Source: Pythium myriotylum
Lineage: Eukaryota; Oomycota; Peronosporomycetes; Pythiales; Pythiaceae
Reading direction: 5' to 3'
NCBI GenBank assembly: GCA_023091665.1
Contig: JALJCQ010000027.1
Span: 806,001 to 870,000 of the forward strand
DNA length: 64,000 bases
Of this stretch, positions 1-8,995 are shown in pieces. Every line of letters starts with the position of its first letter. Position 1 is the first letter of the stretch. Both the position numbers and the translations under genes were made by a program. A model generated the notes under the pieces. The model was not told where the DNA came from. It worked only from the letters and a program-made list of their open reading frames with translations, and searched no databases.

Positions 1-179
1 GCGCCACCGCCCGGCGATCATCGGCAAGCTCATTGTGTGGATGCCCTTCATCCTCCACTTTACGCTCGTCCAATACGGTAGGTCTCCTGTGCGCCTCGGT
101 AAGACGGCACTTAGTGAGACTGAATCTCATTTGCGAATTTCCAGGCGTTGACTTCTCTTTTCGTTTCGATTATACCTAG
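1..179 (+). CDS. Multi-pass membrane protein, 3' end (partial)
   Basis: Only the C-terminal end of the gene lies in the window. The penultimate exon (1-77, reading frame from base 2) encodes a hydrophobic stretch containing GKLIVWMPFILHFTLVQYG. A GT-AG intron (78-144, 67 bp, donor GTAGGT, acceptor TTCCAG) splits the last Gly codon, and the final exon (145-179) encodes VDFSFRFDYT then a stop. The same exon layout and similar residues (GKMLAWLPFILHLSLVHYG, then NDFSFQF) occur in the gene cut by the right edge of the window, so the two are paralogues. I do not recognise the family; hydrophobicity indicates an integral membrane protein. Its 3' end is convergent with the NYN gene, whose stop lies about 26 bp away. 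Confidence 0.7.
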   Translation, partial: ATARRSSASSLCGCPSSSTLRSSNTVGLLCASVRRHLVRLNLICEFPGVDFSFRFDYT

Positions 180-205
180 ACTACTCGTATTGCCTAGATC
201 CATAC

Positions 206-2113
206 CTAGAGACGAGCTTCTTCGGCGTGGATAAAACGCCACGTCGCTTTATCCATCTCTTCGTTCAGCGCCTCAACGAGTAGCAGTCGCTGGGTGTCCT
301 GGTCGAGCGCCTGGATCGACGCGACGTCCACGGCAGCTCGACTGGTGGCGAGCAGCGTGATGGCCGCAGGAACAAATAAGTCACCGTCAGGGCCTTCAAG
401 CTGCTCAATCAGTCGCTGATACCGCTCAGGAGGATACGACTTCACCTCCGTAGGCGCAGCCGTCGTTTGCCGATGGGGTGGGACAGCTGCGCTTGAAACA
501 ACCGGCACACGACTCGCACCTGCCGGTGTCGAGTGCTTCTGGGTGCCAGCTCGTAGGTCCTGCACGGCCATCATGAGTGCAGCAGTGAGCTGCGCAGGAT
601 CGAATGTCAGATCGTTATCAGTCGGCGGGACGACTGGTGGCCTGCTCTCTGCCTCGGGTGGTGTTGCCTTTGCTTTGCTTTTCTTCACCTTGGGTTTCTT
701 TGGTGGTGCGGCAGTCACTGTAGTCGCTGGGACCCCTGCAGACGCCGTCGGGCGTCCAGTGCCACGCATTCGCACGATCTCGCCTACATTTTCATCGTCG
801 AACGGTCGAATGACCATTACCTTCGGGTACTCACGTTGGAATTCGACGTAGCTTGAGGCCGTCGAGTAAAGCCAAGCGTGGAGCTCGACCGACCATGCGT
901 CGCGCAAATACTTGTCCATGATCTCTCGGAAGCACATGCCGTTAGGTGCCACGTTACCGTCTCCTGTTACTAGCACGAGTGTCTTTGGGTGCGAGCTGCA
1001 CGGGTGCTTGGAGTTGAGGAGCTCGAGCTGCATCGACGTGTCGGTTGTTGTCTCCTGCTTGCGCACATCCCATGCAATGCCGCCGTGACTCAGTCTCCGC
1101 AGGTGGCTCATGACCGACTCGGGCGTGTTGTAGTAGAACGCCACGAGCCGCGCAACCGTGGAGCCCTCGGTGCCAGAGCCGAGTCTTCGTGTGAGTCCCT
1201 CGAGATCGATCTCGAGATCCTCCATCGCTGATGCTCCAGGAAACACGTCGACGAGGTGCGTGGCTCTACAGTAGCTCACCCACACATTGTCGAAGTCCAC
1301 GAACACGTATCGCGGGTTATTGCCACCTTCAAAGAGACCTCGCTGCACTCTCTCGAGCTGGTCGAATCGGTACTTGAGTTTGGGCGGCACAAGAGCTGCG
1401 AGGTTCAACTCCCTCGGTAGCGGTAGCACAATTGGCGCAGCTCTTGCAGCACCGAGCGCCGAGTTGGCCTCAACGCGTGCGACAGCCGTCACTACGCGGT
1501 TAGCGTCAATCGAGAAGCGCACGTGCTCGCCGATACGCGGCGGCGGAGTCTGGATATCGCAGTTGGTGACGTGAAAGGGCATGTTTCCGCCGGCACCGTT
1601 GACAGCGCTGAGGAATCCTGAGCCGTCCTGTGAATTGTAGTATTGCACGAGCCCTCGCAGTTCCGGCGTCGGGAGAGAGGGTTGGTCATCTACACGCTCG
1701 GGTGGGCGGACCACTGCAACGTTAATGGTCGGCATTGCGCCAGCTTGACTGCGCTGGATGCGGGTGGCCTTGGGGCCTTTCGCGGCCGCCTCTTCTTGGA
1801 ACATGACAGCCTCACCGACCGCTGGCGGTGGTGCCTGTACATCGCAGACAGTGATGTGGAAGTACACGGTGCCGGGCTGCCCCGATCGTCGCAGGAAGCC
1901 GAAGCCCTTGGCTTCATCGTACTGCTGCACCACTCCGGCAGAGAGATCTGCGTGGGGCTTGCTTGGTAGCGGTGGAAGAGTGACACCAGCGGCCTGGATC
2001 TTGCGCAGCATGTCGTGCTCGAGAAGGTGCTGTGCAAGCGTCGCCTCGGTCGGGAAGCAGCCCTGGCACTCGTGGCACCAGTGGCCGGCGGCCATGCGTG
2101 GCGTCTGGAACAT
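206..2113 (-). CDS. C2H2 zinc finger / double cold-shock-like / NYN domain protein
   Basis: 635 aa, intronless, ATG start. In order: one C2H2 finger (C13-x2-C16-x12-H29-x3-H33); a cold-shock-like domain at about residues 58-120 with RNP-like pieces GFGFL and VYFHI; a second, more diverged one at about 152-212 (GSGFL, PFHV); a NYN/PIN-like domain at about 268-440 starting RYVFVDFDN with further conserved acidic positions (TDTSMQLEL, VTGDGN); then a Lys/Pro/Ala-rich low-complexity linker and a short C-terminal segment. Cold-shock domains bind single-stranded RNA or DNA, and NYN domains are RNA endonuclease-like folds, so an RNA-binding or RNA-processing role is likely (inference). Transcribed divergently from the PurK-PurE gene. 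Confidence 0.85.
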   Translation of the reverse strand: MFQTPRMAAGHWCHECQGCFPTEATLAQHLLEHDMLRKIQAAGVTLPPLPSKPHADLSAGVVQQYDEAKGFGFLRRSGQPGTVYFHITVCDVQAPPPAVGEAVMFQEEAAAKGPKATRIQRSQAGAMPTINVAVVRPPERVDDQPSLPTPELRGLVQYYNSQDGSGFLSAVNGAGGNMPFHVTNCDIQTPPPRIGEHVRFSIDANRVVTAVARVEANSALGAARAAPIVLPLPRELNLAALVPPKLKYRFDQLERVQRGLFEGGNNPRYVFVDFDNVWVSYCRATHLVDVFPGASAMEDLEIDLEGLTRRLGSGTEGSTVARLVAFYYNTPESVMSHLRRLSHGGIAWDVRKQETTTDTSMQLELLNSKHPCSSHPKTLVLVTGDGNVAPNGMCFREIMDKYLRDAWSVELHAWLYSTASSYVEFQREYPKVMVIRPFDDENVGEIVRMRGTGRPTASAGVPATTVTAAPPKKPKVKKSKAKATPPEAESRPPVVPPTDNDLTFDPAQLTAALMMAVQDLRAGTQKHSTPAGASRVPVVSSAAVPPHRQTTAAPTEVKSYPPERYQRLIEQLEGPDGDLFVPAAITLLATSRAAVDVASIQALDQDTQRLLLVEALNEEMDKATWRFIHAEEARL

Positions 2114-2495
2114 GGAGAACTGGTCGTGTCGAGTGGAAATGTGAGAATGAGACCGATTAAGGGAGGAGGCTCGAGCAACCGGAGGACGCCGGCCAGCGAG
2201 GTCGCGAGGACGAGACGATCAGATCCGAGAGGGTGGTGGTTGTTGCTCTCTCCATTTGGCAAACCAACCTTCACAAGTCCAGCAAGAGCTGTTCACCATC
2301 CTCGATATCAGTATCAGTTTATGGAATGTAGCGTGGACCACATCATCTTGAGGGCTTTTTTTTATTGGCTTTCATGACGTTCAACTCAGTCAAATCCTCA
2401 GCTTTCCTCAGACTCAGGTGAGCAGCTCCTCACTCGTGCGACTGGTTCGTGCGGCACCGCACGCCATTCTCCGTCTTACCACCGATTCCGTCTCG
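2114..2495. other. Divergent intergenic region
   Basis: About 380 bp separating the divergent NYN and purine-biosynthesis genes; it should carry both promoters. The reading frame of the purine gene stays open upstream to 2418, but the first in-frame ATG is at 2496. A possible donor-like CAG/GTGAGC lies at 2415-2423, so a short untranslated first exon is possible but not demonstrable. No gene seen. Confidence 0.5.
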
Positions 2496-4196
2496 ATGCC
2501 CGTGCTCCAGACCTCTCGCGGCGCCGCGCCGCCCGTCGTGGGCGTGCTGGGAGGCGGCCAGCTCGGCCGCATGATGGCGCAGGCCGCGCACCGCCTGGGC
2601 GTCTCGCTCGTGATGCTCGACCCGCAGGGCAGCGAGTCGCCGGCCGGCCAGCTCGGCGTCAAGGCCATCGCCGGCAGCTTCACCAAGGAGGAGGACATCG
2701 CCACGCTCGCGCGCCAGTGCGACGTGCTCACGGTCGAGATCGAGCATGTCAACGCGTCGTTCTTGGAGACGCTGGACGTGCCCGTGCACCCGTCGCCGGC
2801 GACCATCAAGCTCATCCAGGACAAGTACACGCAGAAGCAGTTCTTCAGCGGCGTCGACGGCGTCGCGGTCGCGCCGTTCCAGATCGTGCAGAGCATCCAC
2901 GACGCTGTGGCTGTCGGCGACGCCTTCGGCTATCCGTTCATGCTCAAGTCGCGCCTCTTTGCGTACGACGGCAAGGGCAACGCCGTCGTCTCCCAGCGCA
3001 GCGACATCGAAGATGCGTTTGTCAAGCTCGGCGTCAAGGAGGGCGCGGACGTCAAGCTGTACGCCGAGAAGTGGGTCCCGTTCACCAAAGAGCTCGCGGT
3101 GATGGTGGTCAAGTCAGACGACGATGTGCGCGCGTACCCCGTGGTGGAGACGACTCAGAAGGACAGCATCTGCGACACGGTCCTCGCGCCTGCGCAGATC
3201 TCGCAGGAGACGTACGCCAAGGCCAAGCAGATGGCGTTCACGGCGATCTCCAAGCTTGACGGTAACGGTATCTACGGTGTGGAGCTCTTCCTGACCAAGG
3301 ACAACGCCGTGCTGCTCAACGAGATTGCGCCCCGACCGCACAACTCGGGCCACTACACCATCGAGGCCTGTGAGACGGACCAGTTTGAGCAGCATCTCCG
3401 TGCCGTGTGTGGCTTGCCACTCGGCGGCTGTGATCTCGTGGTGGGTGCTTCGCTGATGGTCAACGTGCTGGGAGACAAGACGGCGAGTGAGGACGCGAGC
3501 TACGCCGACCTGCGTAAGTGCCTATACGTGCCTGGCGCGACGCCACACCACTACGGCAAGAAGGACGTGCGCGCAGGCCGCAAGCTCGGCCACTTCACCA
3601 TCGTCGCCCCAACGCTGCAGCAGCTCGTAGACCGCGCGAACCAGATCTCGCCCGAGATCGCGCAGAACGCCGGTCTCGCCAAGGCTCCCGCGGTCGTGGG
3701 CATTGTCATGGGCTCGGACTCGGACCTCCCGACCATGGCTGCCGCAGCTGAGATGCTTGAGAAGTTCAACGTGCCGTACGAACTGAGCATCGTCTCGGCG
3801 CACCGCACGCCTGGTCGCATGTACGAGTACGCACAGTCGGCGTTCCGCCGTGGCCTCCAGGTGATCATCGCTGGTGCTGGTGGTGCGGCCCACTTGCCAG
3901 GCATGATCGCCGCGCTCACTCCTCTGCCCGTAGTCGGCGTGCCCGTCAAGACGAGCACGCTCAACGGCGAAGACTCGTTGCTGAGTATTGTGCAGATGCC
4001 GCGCGGCATCCCTGTGGCCACGGTGGCCATCGGCAACGCCACCAACGCTGGTCTCCTTGCCGTGCGTATCCTCGGCGGCAAATATTTGGACGCGATGGAG
4101 GCTTTCTTGGAGGCTCAGAAGACGGAGGTGGACGAGAAGATCGTCAAGATGGACCAGATTGGCTGGAAAGCGTACCTTAAGGCCATGAAGCACTAG
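2496..4196 (+). CDS. ADE2: Phosphoribosylaminoimidazole carboxylase (PurK-PurE fusion)
   Basis: 566 aa from the first in-frame ATG, close to the size of the yeast Ade2 protein. The N-terminal PurK part has the nucleotide-binding GGGQLGRM near residue 20 and an ATP-grasp region ([50 protein letters not shown]). The C-terminal PurE mutase part begins near residue 398 ([14 protein letters not shown]) and contains [13 protein letters not shown] and [12 protein letters not shown]. The enzyme converts aminoimidazole ribonucleotide to its carboxylated form in de novo purine synthesis, in the cytosol. The PurK-then-PurE order is the fungal and oomycete arrangement; animals use a different fusion. Intronless. 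Confidence 0.95.
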   Translation: MPVLQTSRGAAPPVVGVLGGGQLGRMMAQAAHRLGVSLVMLDPQGSESPAGQLGVKAIAGSFTKEEDIATLARQCDVLTVEIEHVNASFLETLDVPVHPSPATIKLIQDKYTQKQFFSGVDGVAVAPFQIVQSIHDAVAVGDAFGYPFMLKSRLFAYDGKGNAVVSQRSDIEDAFVKLGVKEGADVKLYAEKWVPFTKELAVMVVKSDDDVRAYPVVETTQKDSICDTVLAPAQISQETYAKAKQMAFTAISKLDGNGIYGVELFLTKDNAVLLNEIAPRPHNSGHYTIEACETDQFEQHLRAVCGLPLGGCDLVVGASLMVNVLGDKTASEDASYADLRKCLYVPGATPHHYGKKDVRAGRKLGHFTIVAPTLQQLVDRANQISPEIAQNAGLAKAPAVVGIVMGSDSDLPTMAAAAEMLEKFNVPYELSIVSAHRTPGRMYEYAQSAFRRGLQVIIAGAGGAAHLPGMIAALTPLPVVGVPVKTSTLNGEDSLLSIVQMPRGIPVATVAIGNATNAGLLAVRILGGKYLDAMEAFLEAQKTEVDEKIVKMDQIGWKAYLKAMKH

Positions 4197-4319
4197 GCAA
4201 CGTGATGAGTCTCGCAGTGCAGGAAAGTGTACGTGATGTGATATAAGCAGAATAGAAAAACCAAAACGCCAACAGATATACTTCGCACAGAACCCTCACA
4301 GTAGTTCACAACCTTCCCA

Positions 4320-6308
4320 TCAACATCCACGTCCCCCAGCCACCGTCAAACACGCCGTAGATGGGAAGATCGACAGCAAGTTCGTCGTGATCGACCAAAC
4401 TAGCGCAAACCCACCAATCACCACAGCGGCAAGCCCACCGACAAAGCTCGTTGACGCGTGTTTTTTTAGTTCCTGAGTTTGCTGCTTCTGTCGCGGCAGC
4501 AGCACAAGCCAAGGGAGGGATAGCAACTTCATGAAGTATGCGATCAGAAACGTGTAGGTCACCTGCCACCGTACGTAGGTGGTGTCTTTCACGATATCAT
4601 CAACGGAGACGTCAAACAACGCGTTCACGTTCTTCGAAATACATGATGCGAACGGGCTCGACAGGTTGGAAATGGTTGTGAGTAGGCCATAAACGGCGGC
4701 TTCGTTTCCCAGTTCTGCCATTTCGACAACAACGAACGTGGAGACAAGAAAGCTCATGGCCGCTGGCAGTTCTTCAAGAATAGGGGTCCCGAGCCAGAAC
4801 CACTCGCTCCGCACAACATCCCAGATTGTCAACATTGACACGACGATGTCGATGCAAAGCACACTCACGAGAGTGGTCGAAATGACAGTTCTCCAGTTCC
4901 ATTGGAGCCCGCGTTGTTTCGTGAAGTAAAGTGCGGTGCTGAAGACGACGAGGCCGACGACACTAAAGAGACTCTCATTGAGCGGTTGAACTTTGGCCCA
5001 GTACCGTTGGATCGGATCACTAGCTGTGACGGTAAACCCATCGAAGATACCGCTGAAGAATCGATAAGCCATGATCTGCAGCATAGCACCGTTCTGGAGT
5101 AACACCCACAGCTGCTTCATGTAACTACGTAGCGTTACAACGCCAATCACAGCGGGTTCGGTGATGAAGCAGATCGCGGCTGGAATCGCGAGTAAGCTGA
5201 GCACACAACAGATGAGCAAAAGCTGCCCCATTGAGAGCGACCAGGAGAAGCTACCGCCGTAATCCTCGCCGTTCAACCCGATCCCCACTAGCAGTGCGGA
5301 GCCAATCATAAACACACTTCGGACGAGATATATCGTCGACTGGATATTCCCTCGCACGTTTTGGGGCTCACGCTGAGCGAACTCAACAACAAGACCATCG
5401 GACGCAACGTCTGCTACCATGTAACCGCAGCTTGCAAGCATCATCATCACGATATAGAGCGCGCCACGTTTGGGCGCGTCCCAGTTCACTCGGTCTCGGA
5501 GTTGTTCCTTCGGTATCTTGGAGAGATCTTGGCCACGCAAAGAGCGATCAATGTAGAACGGATCTCCTTGCTTAGACGCGATCAGCACGAGAAGCATCGC
5601 TGAGCACAGCAGCCAACCGAGCACCATATACGCGCGCCGTCTCGAGCCAAAAATCGGGAAACAATCCGAGACAATGCCGATCAGTACTTTGGTGGACCAT
5701 GGAAGCGTCAGCAGCACTCGGGCCGAGAGCGTCTGGTAGCCGTTCATCCGAAGGTAGTTATTAAGGAAGGGGTAGATGGTCCGAGGAAGTAATCCATAGA
5801 GAAGCCCAATCGCAGCGTACTGCACAAGCAATCCGATGTACTGGCGGCTGTACAGATTAGGCACGTCACCAACACGGAGGGCACCCCCGTCTGAATATTC
5901 GAGTGCATCAGAAACCTGGTCACGATCACCGCCAACATCTCTCTTGATTGCGTCCGGAGTTCTTGATGGGGCAGCTGGTGTTAATTGCTTGGGGGTCAAA
6001 CACCCCGTGAAATGCAGATCCACGTTGTCCTCAAGCATCGTGCGGCTTTCATTGTCTGTGGAAAGCACGGATAGAGCAAGGGATGACCGGTCGAGCTGAG
6101 AGGCGCCATGCTGGAGATCTCGCTCCATCGCTTCTAAATCGTTGGGGGAGAAACCAACTTTGTGAAGCGCTGCAATCAGGATGGGCACGCCAACCGGCAC
6201 ACCTCGATTGCAGTCGGAGTGATGATCGAACTCCCCGTCCCCGACGTCGGTTCTCAGCTGCAGCCATCTATCTGGATCTGACAAATCAAAGCACCTTGGT
6301 CTCTCCAT
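4320..6308 (-). CDS. Folate/biopterin transporter family protein
   Basis: 662 aa from the ATG at 6308; an in-frame ATG at 6395 would add 29 residues but lies inside the end of the upstream coiled-coil gene. A hydrophilic N-terminus of about 150 residues is followed by roughly 12 hydrophobic segments with family-typical pieces: YIGLLVQYAAIGLLYGLLPRT, LPWSTKVLIGIVSDCFPIFG and DVASDGLVVEFAQ. This is the folate-biopterin transporter (FBT/BT1) family of the major facilitator clan, which is expanded in oomycetes and kinetoplastids. The substrate (folate, pterin or something else) cannot be read from sequence. The start codon lies 4 bp beyond the stop of the upstream same-strand gene, so the two transcripts almost certainly overlap. 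Confidence 0.88.
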   Translation of the reverse strand: MERPRCFDLSDPDRWLQLRTDVGDGEFDHHSDCNRGVPVGVPILIAALHKVGFSPNDLEAMERDLQHGASQLDRSSLALSVLSTDNESRTMLEDNVDLHFTGCLTPKQLTPAAPSRTPDAIKRDVGGDRDQVSDALEYSDGGALRVGDVPNLYSRQYIGLLVQYAAIGLLYGLLPRTIYPFLNNYLRMNGYQTLSARVLLTLPWSTKVLIGIVSDCFPIFGSRRRAYMVLGWLLCSAMLLVLIASKQGDPFYIDRSLRGQDLSKIPKEQLRDRVNWDAPKRGALYIVMMMLASCGYMVADVASDGLVVEFAQREPQNVRGNIQSTIYLVRSVFMIGSALLVGIGLNGEDYGGSFSWSLSMGQLLLICCVLSLLAIPAAICFITEPAVIGVVTLRSYMKQLWVLLQNGAMLQIMAYRFFSGIFDGFTVTASDPIQRYWAKVQPLNESLFSVVGLVVFSTALYFTKQRGLQWNWRTVISTTLVSVLCIDIVVSMLTIWDVVRSEWFWLGTPILEELPAAMSFLVSTFVVVEMAELGNEAAVYGLLTTISNLSSPFASCISKNVNALFDVSVDDIVKDTTYVRWQVTYTFLIAYFMKLLSLPWLVLLPRQKQQTQELKKHASTSFVGGLAAVVIGGFALVWSITTNLLSIFPSTACLTVAGGRGC

Positions 6309-6312
6309 ACCA

Positions 6313-8629
6313 TTACTTCGACGGCAGTCGAGCAGGGTGCGAGGGAGGCAACCTCGCTCCTCCTCTTGTTGGTCGATTCGAGCTTGTAAAGGCATCAGTT
6401 GAGACAGGTGATTCAACAGAATTTCGACGCCTGGGATCCTTCAAAGAGCGCATCGGGGCACTGAATGCACCAGGAGACCTGATGCTATCCTTCTTTGAAA
6501 GTCCAGGCTTCCGAACGGTCGAACTTGCTGGGCGAGATGGTAAAGGCGACCGGTGGGTGGGAGTAGAGATATCGCTGAAGGCGGGTTCCTCATCGGGCTG
6601 CGGTCCGGACTTCCTCGATGAAGAAAAGGCTTCGAGTTTGCGCACAAGGGCCATCATTGACTCAGCTGATGGCACATCTGGATCAACTGGCAAATCAAAT
6701 AGAATTGCCGTCCCCGCACAGTCTGAACGATGGGACACGTTCGATCTAGCCTCCCATATATCGTTGACCGAGCGTTGAGCTTCGTCTCGCGAGGGTGTGT
6801 TTGCAAGATGACTTGACGCGCACGTATCGTCCAGTGAGCTCTCCAAAGACAATGTCAGCGGGAGCGTCCGACTTCTAATGTCGTCACTTGTGTCGTGAGC
6901 CCGTTTGGTCTCTGTGTTTGAGCTCCAATGACCTGAAAATCCCGACTCCACTGATCCACATGATGCTGCCGAGCTGTCTTCAAACTTTTTCTCTAGCAAG
7001 TTTTCGAGCGCCTTGCATCTCTTCTTCAGCCGCGCGATTCGCTCATCTGTGGTAACTTCCTCGAACAATTCACCCTCAGTTTGGATGCCTTGGTCGACTT
7101 GCGTCGTGACGGGGACTTGAGCTTTGTTCTCCTCAGCCTCTGCTATTCTCGAACACCATTTTCGCTCGAGCTCGTCGATCTCTCTTCGAAATCGCTGACG
7201 CTGCTGTTCGAGATCCTGCTTGCGTCTGGCATTAGCCGTATCGAGTGTTTCTTGCAGCACACGAGAGTGCGTCGCCACGACGTCGTCCAATTTTGTTTGA
7301 TGGACTTGCTGTGTCTGAAGTAGCTCCGCTTGCAAATGACTTCGGGTCTCTTCAAGTTGACCGATCTGCTCACGTTGCTGCGAATCGACTTTGCGGAGCT
7401 TGTCGACTTCGGAAAGAGCTTCTTGCGCTTGGCGCTCAGCAGCCTCTCGCTCCTGAACCATCTGCTCTAACTGACACCGCAAATCCTCTTCACGGGCTCT
7501 ATACTCATAACTTGCATCTTTCAGTCGAATCAGCTCGCGCTCGAGCTGTTTTGACTGCTCAATAAGGAATTGTCGTTCTTTTCGCCAGTCTTCCTCCCTT
7601 TCACGCACGATTACATCAGTCTCTTCAGTCCTGTTGGTTGGTTTCGAAGTAGTGCGGTTATGTGTCTGTGTACTCATGCCGTCTTTAGCCTACAAAGCAA
7701 TCTGTCAGGACGATCAGCCCCGCACGCACCTCAAAATCACTCTCACCCACCGCTCTGCACTCGGCTTCTAATACTTCCACACGCCTCTTGTACCTTGCTC
7801 GCTGGGTCTTCATCTCTTCAAGCGACTCGTCGACTACTTGGCGGAGTCGTTGTTGGTGAAGATCCTGGATCTGCATGACGATTTTCTCGAAGTACTCGAC
7901 GTACCTCGTTGTCGTCTCCCGCGTCGCCGTTGCGAGGCATGCGACCGCGCGCTCGAGATCAAGCAGTCGCTCGGCAGTGGACTCGCTGACGAGCGTCTTG
8001 AGACTCCCGCCGACGTGCCAGCTTGCGATCGACTCGGTCTCAGCTCCTGCTAACTTGGACGGGAAGCTCACGGGCCGGTCGAGTTGCGACTGCAGTGGGT
8101 ACTTGAGCGGGAGCTGCGTCGTGTCGCCATGGAAGCTGGTCGTGAGCACCTCCATCTTCTGCGTGATCAGATGCAGCCACTGGCGCAGCGCATCGTCGTT
8201 GAATGTCACGTCTGTCTGCACAGCCATGTCGAATCGCAGCGCGGCTCTGTCCGCTGAGGGAGACGTCGCCCGCGGGGGCACCGCCGCCTCGGTCGTGGCC
8301 TGCCACTGCTGCTGGAACTCGCGCAGCTGCTCGCGCACGCTCTCGAGCTGCGTCGCGATGGCCGTCGTCTGCTCGCTGGCGGCCGCCTCCTGGCGCTCCT
8401 TGGCGAAGCGCAAGTGGAGAGCGCGCAGGTCGGCGACTTGCATGGGCAGCAGGCGCGTCGCCGTGACCGACGTCGTCGAGGCCATGGGCGGCGAGCGCGG
8501 CACGCGCAGCGGCGCGGCGCTGCTGGCGTCGCTCTCGGCGTCCGAGTCGCGCGCGCAGCCCTCGGAGAGCGCCTCCCAGTCGGGCAGGCGCCACGAGGCC
8601 TCGTCGTGGAAGGCCTCCCGCCGCGCCAT
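6313..8629 (-). CDS. Coiled-coil protein, two exons joined by a 40-bp intron
   Basis: I model one gene. Exon 1 is 8629-7730 (300 codons, ATG within MARREAFHDEA), intron 7729-7690, exon 2 7689-6313 (458 codons plus stop), giving 758 aa. The intron begins GTGCGTG, has a CCTGAC branch-like element and ends TTTGTAG. Read through, it produces a stop after 14 codons; spliced, the frame runs directly into the long downstream ORF (GESDFE joined to AKDGMSTQT). Both halves are rich in heptad-like charged and Leu/Gln residues, and each has a similar acidic motif (MAVQTDVT, GIQTEGE). Residues about 320-540 are strongly predicted coiled coil by eye; the C-terminus is Ser/Pro/Arg-rich. Function unknown; a structural or cytoskeletal role is possible. 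If the intron is not used, two separate genes start at 8629 and 7677. Confidence 0.7.
7690..7729 (-). other. Candidate 40-bp spliceosomal intron
   Basis: Donor GTGCGTG, branch-like CTGAC 15 to 20 nt before the acceptor, acceptor TTTGTAG. Length 40 is not a multiple of 3, and the intron inserts in phase 0. Its removal fuses two adjacent open reading frames of 300 and 458 codons. Confidence 0.65.
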
Positions 8630-8995
8630 GGTTCCTCGCGTTTGAACTGGAGAAAATGAGCGGGATCTTGTATGGAAAGTATCGGATTGGATGAAAAGAT
8701 ATATTAATGACCAATGAAAGATTATATTTTTCAATTTAAACCAATCAAATCGCGTGTTTTGGACGAGTACCCCATCCAGAAAAACCCCAGAGCGACACCG
8801 GTGAGCTCCTCAGGAGGCACGGACGAAAATGACGAATGCTTCGTCGTGACGCAAGATTCGTCGGCGCGTCATCGGCCGCTGCGCTCGCCCGTGCGATCAC
8901 AGGCGCGGCAACTTCAAGATGCAGCGTCGCCGCCGCAATAGGCGCACGCGAGCCGACCTCACTTTGCAATTTCGCTCGCTTCTCTCCAGTTGGCC
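8630..8995. promoter_or_regulatory. Divergent promoter region with CCAAT-type boxes
   Basis: About 366 bp between the coiled-coil gene (minus) and GH1-A (plus). It contains ATTGG at 8686-8690 and CCAAT at 8711-8715 and 8741-8745, the latter two exactly 30 bp apart, in AT-rich surroundings. GH1-A has its own core promoter element at 8957-8972. Confidence 0.5.
8957..8972 (+). promoter_or_regulatory. Inr+FPR-like core promoter of GH1-A
   Basis: CCTCACTTTGCAATTT matches the oomycete core promoter consensus GCTCATTYYNCAWTTT at 14 of 16 positions and lies 24 bp before the ATG. It is nearly the same sequence as the core element of the hexose transporter copies. Confidence 0.7.

Noticed and set aside
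6083..6778. 231-codon plus-strand frame across the FBT/coiled-coil junction
   Set aside because: Lies antisense over two well-supported genes and shows no domain or codon bias of its own.
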